Source: Jiangella asiatica (lineage in GTDB: Bacteria; Actinomycetota; Actinomycetes; Jiangellales; Jiangellaceae). From it: DNA of 64,000 nucleotides. Positions 47,358 to 55,307 of this stretch are shown one piece after another. The stretch's first letter is position 1. Each line of letters starts with the position of its first letter. Position numbers and translations under genes: made by a program. The stretch is from positions 1 through 64,000 of the forward strand of contig NZ_SMKZ01000027.1 in assembly GCF_004349065.1 (NCBI RefSeq), given 5' to 3'. Below the pieces are notes generated by a model that was given only the letters and a program-made list of their open reading frames with translations, did not search any database and was not told where the DNA came from.

Positions 47358-47459
47358 CCCGCAGGTCAGGCAGCGGAACGCCGCGGGAGAGGCGACGCGG
47401 CCTCAGCGCGGGTGGAGGGCGGCGCCTCGTTGTCGGTGGGCGGGGCTACGGTAGGTGCG

Positions 47460-48323
47460 GTGAGGGTCGCCACGTGGAACGTCAACTCGATCAAACAACG
47501 CATGCCGCGGCTGCTGCCGTGGCTGGACCAGCGCCGCCCCGACGTCGTCTGTCTGCAGGAGACCAAGCTCGCCGACGAGCTGCTCGCCGAGCTGCTCGGT
47601 GTCGAGCTGGAGCAGCGTGGCTACGAGATCGCCGCACACGGTGAGGCGCGCTGGAACGGCGTGGCCATACTGTCCCGGGTGGGTCTCGACGACGTCGTTC
47701 GCGGGCTGCCCGGCGGTCCGGGCTTTCCCGAGCCGGAGGCGCGGGCGGTCTCCGCGACGTGCGGGGGAGTGCGGGTGCACTCGGTCTACGTGCCCAACGG
47801 CCGCGTGCCCGGCTCCGAGCACTACAACTACAAGCTGGCCTGGCTGGCGGCGCTGCGCGCGCAGGTGCGGGCCGGGCCGCAGTCCGTCATGGTCTGCGGC
47901 GACATGAACATCGCGCCCGCCGATGCCGACGTCTTCGACCCTGACGCCTACATCGGCCAGACCCACGTCACCGAGCCGGAGCGGGCCGCCCTGGCCGAGC
48001 TGCAGTCCGCCGGCCTCCACGACGTCGTGCGCGACCGCTGGCCCAGCGACCGCGTCTTCACCTACTGGGACTACCGGGCCGGCATGTTTCACAAGGATCT
48101 CGGCATGCGCATCGACCTCGTGCTCGCCGACGGCCCGGTGGCCGAGCGGGTCCAGGCCGCCTGGGTCGACCGGCACGCCCGCAAGGGCACCGGTCCGAGT
48201 GACCACGCGCCCGTCATCGTCGACCTCGACGAGGCCCCTGACGGCGACATCGGCCCGGTGGTGCCCCCGCCGTCCGCCGCCGCGCCCCGGCGCGGGACGG
48301 TGAAGCTGCCCCAGGCCCCCTGA
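47460..48323 (+). CDS. xthA: Exodeoxyribonuclease III / AP endonuclease
   Basis: A 287-residue EEP-family nuclease for base-excision repair of abasic sites and 3' blocks. Motifs are RVATWNVNSIKQRMPRLLPWL, VCLQETKL with the metal-binding glutamate, GVAILSR, YVPNGRVPGSEHYNYKLAWLAAL, VCGDMNIAP with Asp and Asn, and GTGPSDHAPVIVDL with the catalytic Asp-His. GTG 47460 gives the usual M-R-V-A-T-W-N start; the codons upstream in frame are not family-like. The final ~30 residues are a variable tail. Confidence 0.95.
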   Translation: MRVATWNVNSIKQRMPRLLPWLDQRRPDVVCLQETKLADELLAELLGVELEQRGYEIAAHGEARWNGVAILSRVGLDDVVRGLPGGPGFPEPEARAVSATCGGVRVHSVYVPNGRVPGSEHYNYKLAWLAALRAQVRAGPQSVMVCGDMNIAPADADVFDPDAYIGQTHVTEPERAALAELQSAGLHDVVRDRWPSDRVFTYWDYRAGMFHKDLGMRIDLVLADGPVAERVQAAWVDRHARKGTGPSDHAPVIVDLDEAPDGDIGPVVPPPSAAAPRRGTVKLPQAP

Positions 48324-48374
48324 CCGCGGGTGGATCGCGGGCATGGCCGGTGCCCTGACGGGTACCTGCCGGAC

Positions 48375-48602
48375 ATGACCGACAAGGCAGTGATCCGCGC
48401 CTACGACGACGGGCCGTTGCTGGTCCGCGGCGCGTTCGAGATCCAGACCCAGGACGGCGACGTCATCGACGCCCGCCGGGCGACGGTGGCGCTGTGCCGG
48501 TGCGGCAGGTCGGCCATCAAGCCGTTCTGCGACGGGAGCCACGTCGCGGCGGGCTTCCGGGCGTCCACGTCGGCGCGCCGGGCCAACCGGACCGCCGGGT
48601 GA
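48375..48602 (+). CDS. CDGSH iron-sulphur protein
   Basis: A 75-residue protein with one CDGSH/mitoNEET-type motif, CRCGRSAIKPFCDGSH (CxC-X2-(S/T)-X3-P-X-CDGSH), which binds a 2Fe-2S cluster through three cysteines and one histidine. The first half (VIRAYDDGPLLVRGAFEIQTQDGDVI) is typical of bacterial members. It probably carries electrons. Its last 86 bp overlap the 3' end of the opposed glycosyltransferase gene. Related iron proteins are encoded just across that gene. Confidence 0.9.
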   Translation: MTDKAVIRAYDDGPLLVRGAFEIQTQDGDVIDARRATVALCRCGRSAIKPFCDGSHVAAGFRASTSARRANRTAG

Positions 48603-49611
48603 GCGCGGCCACGTCCAGCGCCGCTCGGTCTTGTGCGGCCCGGTCCCGCACAGCTCGGTCGAGCATGGCCTGGCTGTGCGCCGCCACCGCCAGCCGCGTG
48701 CCGGCGTAGGAGACGCCGCCGGCCAGCACCCGCATGGCCACCGCCACCCACGAGCACACCCCGCGCTCCAGCACCCACGCCGGCGCCCACAAGGCGGCGC
48801 TCGCCGGGTACGCGCGGGTGCCGCCGTCCCGGCGCCGGCCGGCCTCGGCGATCGCGATCGCCGCGACGACCGCCGCCGCGCTCATCTGCCATTGTCGGCG
48901 CCGCGCCAGGGCGACGCCCGCCGGCAGGATCGCCAGCTCGGCGGCGAGCCGGCCCGGCTGGGCGAGGCTGTCGAAGGCTTGGCGGACCCGCTGCGACCAG
49001 AAGGTTCGCACCGTCGGCGGCCGGCGTCGGACGAACACACCACGCGCGAACCGGACCGTGGCGCCGGCGGCCCGCATCGTCCGGATCAGCTCGAGATTCT
49101 CGAACAGCACGTCGCCGTCGTAGCCGCCGGCCGCGTCGTACCGGTGGCGGCGCACCCCGAGGGTCCCCGGGTAGTCGGTGCCGAATGCCCGGTTGACCAG
49201 CGACCGGGCGCTGTCCCAGCGGGCGTGCCAGGGCAGCGGCTCGAAGACGTTCTGCGGCACCACCACGTCCGCGCGATCCAGCTCCCGGAGCACCGACGCG
49301 AGCGAGGCCTCGTCGTAGCGGACGTCGTCGTCGGCGATGACGACGACGTCACCGGTGGCGCGCCGCAGCCCGGTCCGCACCCCGTGGACCTTCCCGTTGC
49401 GGCAGCGCAGCTCGTCGTCCGGCCGGAGATGTGTCACCAGCCCGGCCCAGGCGGCACGGTGCCGCGCGAAGAGCTCCGGCGGCGAGCCGTCGACGACCAC
49501 CACCCGGCAACGGGTGCGCAGCCAGGCCAGGTAGCCGGTCAGCTCCGCCAGCCGATCGACGTCGGCCGTCCAACGCAGCGGCAGGACATAGGCCGGCGGC
49601 TCGATGGTCAT
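48517..49611 (-). CDS. Family 2 glycosyltransferase
   Basis: A 364-residue GT-A-fold transferase. The nucleotide-sugar domain has YVLPLRWTADVD, VVVVDGSPPELF, GKVHGVRTGLRRATGDVVVIADDDVRYD with the metal-binding acidic motif, and the acceptor region GVRRHRYDAAGGYDGDVLFENLELIRTMRAAGATV. Membrane-associated helices follow (AAELAILPAGVALARR, AAAVVAAIAIAE, ERGVCSWVAVAMRVL). Donor and acceptor are unknown. The ATG at 49611 overlaps the stop of the upstream gene on the same strand (ATGA), so the two are one operon. Confidence 0.88.
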   Translation of the reverse strand: MTIEPPAYVLPLRWTADVDRLAELTGYLAWLRTRCRVVVVDGSPPELFARHRAAWAGLVTHLRPDDELRCRNGKVHGVRTGLRRATGDVVVIADDDVRYDEASLASVLRELDRADVVVPQNVFEPLPWHARWDSARSLVNRAFGTDYPGTLGVRRHRYDAAGGYDGDVLFENLELIRTMRAAGATVRFARGVFVRRRPPTVRTFWSQRVRQAFDSLAQPGRLAAELAILPAGVALARRRQWQMSAAAVVAAIAIAEAGRRRDGGTRAYPASAALWAPAWVLERGVCSWVAVAMRVLAGGVSYAGTRLAVAAHSQAMLDRAVRDRAAQDRAALDVAALTRRSGWPGAPTWTPGSPPRRGSRRRTA

Positions 49612-50603
49612 CGAGCCGCGGCGATCGGTGCGCGCCGGCTGCTCTCCTGCCAGCTCACCAGCAGGGTCTTCGCGAACAGACCGTCGACGACGAGGCACGC
49701 GGTGGCGCCGAAGGCGAGGTCGATGGCCGCGTCCGGATGCGCGCGCAGGTAGCTGCCGCACAGGTCGTGAGCGGCGATCTGCTCGTGGACGGCGTCGGCC
49801 TCGACGTGCTCGTCGAAGTACCGGGCCGCGTCGTCGTCCCCGCCGAGGCGGCGAACGCCCGCCGCATAGCGCCGGTTGGGCTCGGTGGACGTCATTTCGA
49901 ACACCGCGAGATGCCCCAGCAGCGCGGCGAGCCAGCGGCGGTGCAACCCGAACAAAGACATCAGGTTCGACACCGCCAGCGTGACCGCCGGCACCTGGGG
50001 CACGTAGTACCCGTACTCGTCCGACAGGCCCAGCCAGCGCATGGTCCGCCGGAACAGCTCGGCGTGCATGCGTTCCGGCCGGCCGCCGCCGTACTCGTCG
50101 GCCTGGATCTCCAGCATGGCCGCTTTGGCGGCACCGTCCAGCCGCGGAATGCCGAACGTGTGCGGATCGGCCTCCTTGAGCTGGTAAATCGACCGGTTGC
50201 GCGCGAACTCGCGGAACTGCTCGCGGGTCGCGTGCCGCTGCAGGTAGCGGGACAGCGACGGCGCATCGTCGGCGTCGACGATCTGCCGCAGCAGCCGGGG
50301 CGCCGGGAGCGCGGGGTCGACCTCGCGGCCGGCACACAGCTGGCGCAGGCACGCCGTCCAATGCCGTTCCAGGTCGGCGCGGAACCGGAGCACGTCGACG
50401 TCCCATTCCATCTCGGCCGGCACGTCCGCGAAGCCGCGGTAGTGCAGCTCGTAGCAACACCACAGCGCGAGCTGCAGGTCGTCGTCGCACCACGCCGTGG
50501 AGAGCGGGCCCGAAGGTCGCGGTGCCGGCGTCGGCGGCGCGGCGTGGATGAGATGCCGGACCAGCCACCGGCTCAACTCGCCCCTCGGCGGCGGCAGCTC
50601 CAT
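49608..50603 (-). CDS. Iron-containing redox enzyme, heme-oxygenase-like fold
   Basis: A 331-residue all-helical protein of the heme-oxygenase-like diiron (HDO, Haem_oxygenas_2) group. Candidate metal ligands are the Glu and His in YELHYRGF, the EIQADEYGGGRPERMHAELF segment and FDEHVEADAVHEQIAAHDL near the C-terminus. Characterised members include N-oxygenases and desaturases that need O2 and reductant. A small CDGSH protein nearby could supply electrons, which is inference. It starts at ATG 50603 and is co-transcribed with the glycosyltransferase. Confidence 0.85.
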   Translation of the reverse strand: MELPPPRGELSRWLVRHLIHAAPPTPAPRPSGPLSTAWCDDDLQLALWCCYELHYRGFADVPAEMEWDVDVLRFRADLERHWTACLRQLCAGREVDPALPAPRLLRQIVDADDAPSLSRYLQRHATREQFREFARNRSIYQLKEADPHTFGIPRLDGAAKAAMLEIQADEYGGGRPERMHAELFRRTMRWLGLSDEYGYYVPQVPAVTLAVSNLMSLFGLHRRWLAALLGHLAVFEMTSTEPNRRYAAGVRRLGGDDDAARYFDEHVEADAVHEQIAAHDLCGSYLRAHPDAAIDLAFGATACLVVDGLFAKTLLVSWQESSRRAPIAAAR

Positions 50604-50700
50604 GGACGATCCCCCTTTTCGGCTCGTAGACAGCGCCATACCCAGCACCGGTGGGACGCATGCCGTCCAGCCGGGGCGGCGTCCGTCAGGCGCCGGCCGG

Positions 50701-51423
50701 TCAGGCGGCGCCGAGGTGGGCGCTGAACCAGTCGCCGGCCAGCCGGGCCACCTCGGCCAGCGCGCCGGGCTCCTCGAACAGGTGCGTCGCGCCCGGCACG
50801 ACCGCCAGGTCGCGGACGCATCGCATCCGGGCCAGCGCCGCGCGGTTGAGCCCCAGCACCTGCTCGTCGCGGCCGCCGACGATGAGCAGGGTCGGCGCCT
50901 GGACTCCGGGCAGCGCGTCGCCGGCGAGGTCAGGGCGGCCGCCGCGGGAGACGACGGCGCCGACGCGCTCGTCGTCGGGGGCGGCGACGGCGAGCGCGGC
51001 CGCGGCACCGGTGCTGGCGCCGAACAGGCCGAGCGGCAGGTGCGCCGTCGCCGGGTCGGTCGCGAGCCACCGGCCGGCCAGCCTCAGGCGGTCGGCCAGC
51101 AGCGCGATGTCGAAGCGGTGCCGGCCGGTGACGGCATCGTCGCGCTCCTCGACGTCGGTGAGCAGGTCGGTCAGCAGGGTCGCGAACCCCTGCCGCTGCA
51201 GCGCCGCGGCGACCGAGCGGTTGCGCGGGCTGTGCCGGCTACTGCCGCTGCCGTGCGCGAACAGGACCACCCCGCGTGCGTCCGGGGGAACCGCGAGGTC
51301 CGCGTGGATCGCCTCACGCGCCTCGACGCCGGCGACGGCGCCGCTGTGCACCGGCACGGTGACCGGACGCTCGGTCAGCCGGTCGTCGTGGTCGGTCGGG
51401 CCGTCGCGGCCCAGGTACGTCAT
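50701..51423 (-). CDS. Dienelactone-hydrolase-like alpha/beta hydrolase
   Basis: A 240-residue alpha/beta hydrolase of the small dienelactone-hydrolase-like group common in actinobacteria. Visible are GVVLFAHGSGSSRHSPRNRSVAAALQRQGFATLLTDLL, the elbow LGLFGASTGAAAAL (nucleophile Ser in GAST), VGAVVSRGGRPDLA, LLIVGGRDEQVLGLN with the acid and a late histidine in GATHLFEEPGAL. Substrate unknown. AAGGAG precedes ATG 51423. It lies between the redox-enzyme operon and the two-component system, all on the minus strand. Confidence 0.88.
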   Translation of the reverse strand: MTYLGRDGPTDHDDRLTERPVTVPVHSGAVAGVEAREAIHADLAVPPDARGVVLFAHGSGSSRHSPRNRSVAAALQRQGFATLLTDLLTDVEERDDAVTGRHRFDIALLADRLRLAGRWLATDPATAHLPLGLFGASTGAAAALAVAAPDDERVGAVVSRGGRPDLAGDALPGVQAPTLLIVGGRDEQVLGLNRAALARMRCVRDLAVVPGATHLFEEPGALAEVARLAGDWFSAHLGAA

Positions 51424-51492
51424 CGGAGACCACTCCTTCGAACCGCGGCGTACCCAGCCGGGCACGGAACACACCGGGTCGCCCGACCCGGC

Positions 51493-53223
51493 TCAGGACG
51501 GCCGGACGCGCTGATCCAGGAGGTGTGACTCGACCGCCGGCAGCACGACGGTGAACGCCGAGCCGACCCCGACGGCGCTGGAGACCTCGAGGCGTCCCTG
51601 GTGGGCCTCGACCAGGTGCTGGGCGATGGCCAGCCCCAGGCCCGAGCCGGGGTGCGGCCGGCCGGTTGGCGGGTCGGAGCGGTAGGCCCGGTCGAAGACG
51701 TGCGGCAGGTCCTCGGCGGCGATACCGCAGCCGGTGTCGCTCACGGTGAGCACGGCCGAGCCGGCCGAGCGACGCACCGTGATCGTCACGGTGCCGCCGG
51801 CCGGCGTGTGCCGGACCGCGTTCGACACCAGGTTGCCCAGGACCTGCCGCAGCCGCGCCGGGTCGGCCCTGACGGTCACCCGCTCGGCGTCCTGGACGCG
51901 CAGGTGGACGCCGAGAGCCGACGCCTCGGCCCGGTGCCCGGCGACCACCTGCTCGGCCAGGTCGGCGGCATCGCGCTCCTCCGGGTGCAGCCGCAGCAGA
52001 CCGGCGTCGGCCAGCGCGAGGTCGTGGAGGTCGGTGACCAGCCGTTCCAGCTGCGCCGACTCCGTGATCAGGGACGTGACCAGGCCAGGCGCGAGTGGGA
52101 CGACGCCGTCGCGGGCCGCCTCCAGGTGCGTGCGGACGTTCGACAGCGGCGTTCGCAGCTCGTGCGTCACTTCGCTGATCATCGCGGTGCGGCGCCGCTC
52201 GTGGCTCTCGACCGCGGCGACGGTCAGCGCGCGCAGGCGCCGGGTGAGGCGGCGGCCGACCGGGAGCGTCAGCGCGACGGCGGCGGCCAGCCCGGTCGCG
52301 GCCGCCGTGGCCACCCGCGGCGAACCGGCTTCCGACAGCGGGTCGAACCCGTCGCCGCTGCCGACGTAGAGATGCGCCGGCGGGGCGACGAAGGCCCGCT
52401 TGGCCTCGGTGGCCGCGGCCTCGGCGCAGGCCGCCCAGGTGGGTCCGGTGCCCGCGACCGGAAGCAACCTGGGCAGGCCATCGCCGTCGGTGGTGGCCTC
52501 GTACGGCAGCGCGTTCGCGTCGAGGCAGGCCGCGGTCTCGGCGACGGTGCGCTCCCGCAGTGCCCGGCTCGCCGCGGTCGGCGCGAACAGGGCCTCGGCC
52601 CCGCATGACCGCACCGTCTCCGGCGGAGTTCCGGAGGTGGTGGTCGTAGGGGTGCCGCTGGCGTCGGTACGCAGCCGCCGGTACCAGGGCTCGGCCGGCG
52701 GTTCGGCCGGACGGGCGTTCTCCGCGCACGCGGCCGCCGCGTCCGCACGCGCCTGCAGCTGCTGCCGCTCTTGTTCGGTCGGCTGCCAGGTGTAGAAGGA
52801 CAGGTTGGCGCCGCCGTCCGAGCCGCCGCCGACGACGACGTTGGGTTCGGGCTCCGCGTCGGCGAGCGGCTCGGCGGCCGCGTCGATCAGCGTGGTCGGC
52901 GTCGACGGCAGGTCGCCGGCCTCCGTACCGAGCAACTCGGCGGAGTCGGCGATCACCGCGCCGTCGGGCGTGGTGACGGCGATGCGCTCACCGGTCCGCT
53001 CGGCGAGCTCGAGCACCAGCGATGCGACGCCGTCCCAGCTCGCATGCTCGTTGGCGAAGAAGTAGAGGTCGGTGTAGGCGTCGAGGTCGGTCTCGAGCAG
53101 CGGCTGGCCACCTGCGTCGTCGTCACCGTCGTAGGCGAGCAGCAGGATCGTCGCGCTCACGGCGAACGAAGCCACCGACAGCGAGAGCCCGAGCAGGCGC
53201 GGCTGGAGACTACGGTGCACCAC
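51493..53223 (-). CDS. Sensor histidine kinase
   Basis: A 576-residue membrane kinase. One helix near the N-terminus (LLGLSLSVASFAVSATILLLAY) and one at ~305-325 bracket a ~270-residue external domain. That domain has four cysteines and a Thr/Pro-rich stretch, and resembles no sensor I know. Then come a dimerisation domain with the phosphorylated His (EVTHELRTPLSNVRTHLEA) and an ATPase domain (LVSNAVRHTPAGG, DTGCGIAAEDLPHVFDRAYR, GSGLGLAIAQHLVEAH). The start overlaps the regulator gene by 14 nt. It should phosphorylate that regulator in response to an external signal. Confidence 0.93.
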   Translation of the reverse strand: MVHRSLQPRLLGLSLSVASFAVSATILLLAYDGDDDAGGQPLLETDLDAYTDLYFFANEHASWDGVASLVLELAERTGERIAVTTPDGAVIADSAELLGTEAGDLPSTPTTLIDAAAEPLADAEPEPNVVVGGGSDGGANLSFYTWQPTEQERQQLQARADAAAACAENARPAEPPAEPWYRRLRTDASGTPTTTTSGTPPETVRSCGAEALFAPTAASRALRERTVAETAACLDANALPYEATTDGDGLPRLLPVAGTGPTWAACAEAAATEAKRAFVAPPAHLYVGSGDGFDPLSEAGSPRVATAAATGLAAAVALTLPVGRRLTRRLRALTVAAVESHERRRTAMISEVTHELRTPLSNVRTHLEAARDGVVPLAPGLVTSLITESAQLERLVTDLHDLALADAGLLRLHPEERDAADLAEQVVAGHRAEASALGVHLRVQDAERVTVRADPARLRQVLGNLVSNAVRHTPAGGTVTITVRRSAGSAVLTVSDTGCGIAAEDLPHVFDRAYRSDPPTGRPHPGSGLGLAIAQHLVEAHQGRLEVSSAVGVGSAFTVVLPAVESHLLDQRVRPS

Positions 53224-53923
53224 CGGCCTCCTCGTCGGCCGGATCGGCGAGCTTGTAGCCCACGCCGGTGACCGTCAGCAGGTAACGCGGCCGGGTGGGG
53301 TCCGGCTCGATCTTGCGGCGCAGGTTCATGACGTGCATGTCGACCGCGCGGGCGGTCACCGAGCGGTCGAACCGGCCGGTGCGCTCCAGCAGCATCTGCC
53401 GGGTGAACGCCCGTCCCGGCGCCGCGCCGAGGCTGGACAGGAGCGCGAACTCCGCCGGCGTGGTCGCTACGGCCGTCCCGTCGACGCGTACCTCGTGCCG
53501 TGCGGCGTCGATGAGCAGCCGGCCGATGCGGACCTGTTCGGGCTGGTGTCCGGTGGATCGGGCCGAACGCCGCAGCACGGCCTGTACCCGCGCGAGCAGC
53601 TCCGGCGGGCTGAACGGCTTGGTCACGTAGTCGTCCGCGCCCAGCGAGAACCCCAGCAGGAGGTCGTCCTCGCCGGCCCGGGCGGTGAGCATGACGACCG
53701 CGACGTCGTGCTCGGCGCGGACCACCCGGCACACCTCCAGACCGGACACGGCTGGCAGCACCAGGTCGAGCACCAGTAGGTCGGGTCGGTGCCGCCGGAC
53801 CGACTCGATGGCCGCCCGGCCGTCGTGCACCACCGCCACCCGGTGCCCTTCGCGAGCCAGGTACCGGCGGATCACCTCGGCCTGCCCGCGATCGTCCTCG
53901 GCGACGAGGATGCGCGCCGTCAT
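53210..53923 (-). CDS. OmpR/PhoB-family response regulator
   Basis: A 237-residue regulator. The receiver has the acidic pocket E9-D10-D11, phosphorylation site Asp53 (LLVLDLVLP), the Thr in VVMLTAR and Lys in VTKPFSPPEL. The C-terminal winged helix has TTPAEFALLSSLGAAPGRAFTRQMLLERTG, the recognition helix ARAVDMHVMNLRRKIE and the wing RYLLTVTGVGYKL. It is cotranscribed with the kinase and divergent from the serine hydrolases; three TGAC repeats at 11-bp spacing lie in the shared promoter region. Confidence 0.95.
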   Translation of the reverse strand: MTARILVAEDDRGQAEVIRRYLAREGHRVAVVHDGRAAIESVRRHRPDLLVLDLVLPAVSGLEVCRVVRAEHDVAVVMLTARAGEDDLLLGFSLGADDYVTKPFSPPELLARVQAVLRRSARSTGHQPEQVRIGRLLIDAARHEVRVDGTAVATTPAEFALLSSLGAAPGRAFTRQMLLERTGRFDRSVTARAVDMHVMNLRRKIEPDPTRPRYLLTVTGVGYKLADPADEEAGGAP

Positions 53924-53973
53924 GCCCGGAAGTGTCGCGCACGGAGCTGAGAGTTCCCCAAGAAGTCCCGGGG

Positions 53974-54001
53974 CTGACCGCGTCTTGACACGAACTTGAC
54001 C
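53974..54001 (+). promoter_or_regulatory. Three 11-bp-phased TGAC direct repeats (response-regulator site)
   Basis: CTGACC (53974-53979), TTGACA (53985-53990) and TTGACC (53996-54001) are spaced exactly 11 bp apart, so TGAC starts at 53975, 53986 and 53997. Direct repeats in register with the helix are how OmpR/PhoB-type dimers bind. The site lies between the regulator gene and the first serine hydrolase gene. The TTGACA or TTGACC unit may also act as a -35 element. Confidence 0.55.
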
Positions 54002-54045
54002 GCCCCCACGCAGGCTGTGGGTGTCGACCCCTAGAAGGAGATGCT

Positions 54046-55251
54046 GTGAACGCTCATCACGACACCACTGCGCCGGCACTGTCCCGGCGGTCCGTCCTGG
54101 GCATGCTGGGTGCGGTCCCGGTGGCGAACGGCTCGGGCATCGCGCTGGCCGGGGCCGCCCGCGCGGACGAGACCGCGGGGAAGTCCGCGACGACCGCCGC
54201 CGGCGGGCGCATCCCGGAGGAGCTGCGGCCGGGCGGGAAGTTCGACCAGTACCTGGCCGACCTGGCCGAGAAGGACGCGTTCGCCGGCACCGTGCTGGTG
54301 CGGTTGAAGGGTCGCGACGTGTTGTCGCGCTCGTACGGGATGGCGAACAAGGAGAAGGAGATCCCACACGGCCCGGACACCATCTTCACGCTGGGCTCGG
54401 TGCCGAAGGCGATGACCGCGGTCGCGATCACCCAGCTGGCCGCGGCCGGCAAGGTGGACTTCCACGAGAAGCTGGGCGCCTACGTCGACGGGTTCTCCGA
54501 CGAGGTGGCGAACACGGTCACCGTCCACCAGATGCTCACCCACACCTCCGGGCTCACCGACTACCACCGGATCGAGGGGTTCTGGAAGGAGGCCCCGACC
54601 TGGGACACCGTCGAGGCCACCTGGAACGGCTGCCTGGAGTACGTCCAGCTGGACGAGCTGAAGTTCCCGGCCGGATACAGCAACTCCGCCTTCTTCGCCC
54701 TCGGCGCGATCGTCGCGGCGGTCTGCGACGAGGACTCGTACTACGACTACATCCGCCGGCACGTGTTCGAGGTGGCCGGCATGACGAGCTCGGACTGGTT
54801 CACCCTGCCCGAGGCCCGGGAGGACCCGCGCATCGCCCACCCGTACTTCAAGAACGAGGCCGGCGAGTGGCTCGACGCCGTCCTCGAGGACGACCAGTTG
54901 TTCGTCGGCACGCCGGCCGGCGGCGCGTTCGCGACGGCCGGCGACCTGGCCCGCTTCGCCGAGGCGGTCATGGACGACACCCTCCTCGGGGAGGCCGGCT
55001 GGACTCACCTGGCCACGAGCCCGAAGACACCCATGCCGCAGCCCGGCGGTACACCGTTCGAGGCGTACGGCACCGTCTGGCGGCTGATGAACGGCCAGCG
55101 GACGGTGTCGAAGACCGGCGGCAGCAAGGGCGTGTCGGCGAGCGTCGAGTGGTTCCCGGACTCCGGCTGGGTGGCGGTGGCGCTGGCCAACTATGCCCGG
55201 GCGGCAGAGACCGTCGGTGAGCGGCTGCGCGAGCTCATCACCGCGGCGTGA
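54046..55251 (+). CDS. Tat-exported serine hydrolase (beta-lactamase/class C family), copy 1
   Basis: A 401-residue exported protein. The Tat signal is SRRSVLGMLGAVPV, ending near AGAARADE. The class C beta-lactamase/DD-peptidase-like domain has the nucleophile motif S-x-x-K as SVPK (TLGSVPKAMTA), the second motif Tyr-Ser-Asn (YSNSAFF) and a third-motif region KTGGSKG. Substrate is unknown; such proteins include esterases, DD-peptidases and D-amino-acid amidases. AGAAGGAG precedes GTG 54046. A close paralogue follows 56 bp downstream, and both are divergent from the two-component genes. Confidence 0.9.
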   Translation: MNAHHDTTAPALSRRSVLGMLGAVPVANGSGIALAGAARADETAGKSATTAAGGRIPEELRPGGKFDQYLADLAEKDAFAGTVLVRLKGRDVLSRSYGMANKEKEIPHGPDTIFTLGSVPKAMTAVAITQLAAAGKVDFHEKLGAYVDGFSDEVANTVTVHQMLTHTSGLTDYHRIEGFWKEAPTWDTVEATWNGCLEYVQLDELKFPAGYSNSAFFALGAIVAAVCDEDSYYDYIRRHVFEVAGMTSSDWFTLPEAREDPRIAHPYFKNEAGEWLDAVLEDDQLFVGTPAGGAFATAGDLARFAEAVMDDTLLGEAGWTHLATSPKTPMPQPGGTPFEAYGTVWRLMNGQRTVSKTGGSKGVSASVEWFPDSGWVAVALANYARAAETVGERLRELITAA

Positions 55252-55307
55252 CGCGGCCGCGCCCGCGCCGCCGCCCGGATTCCCAACCCGAGAAGGAGCA
55301 GGACCAC

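Noticed and set aside
48517-50661. Apparent 714-residue fusion around the glycosyltransferase
   Set aside because: Only the part after ATG 49611 looks like a transferase; the rest is a frame shadow of the diiron-protein gene, whose stop overlaps that ATG.
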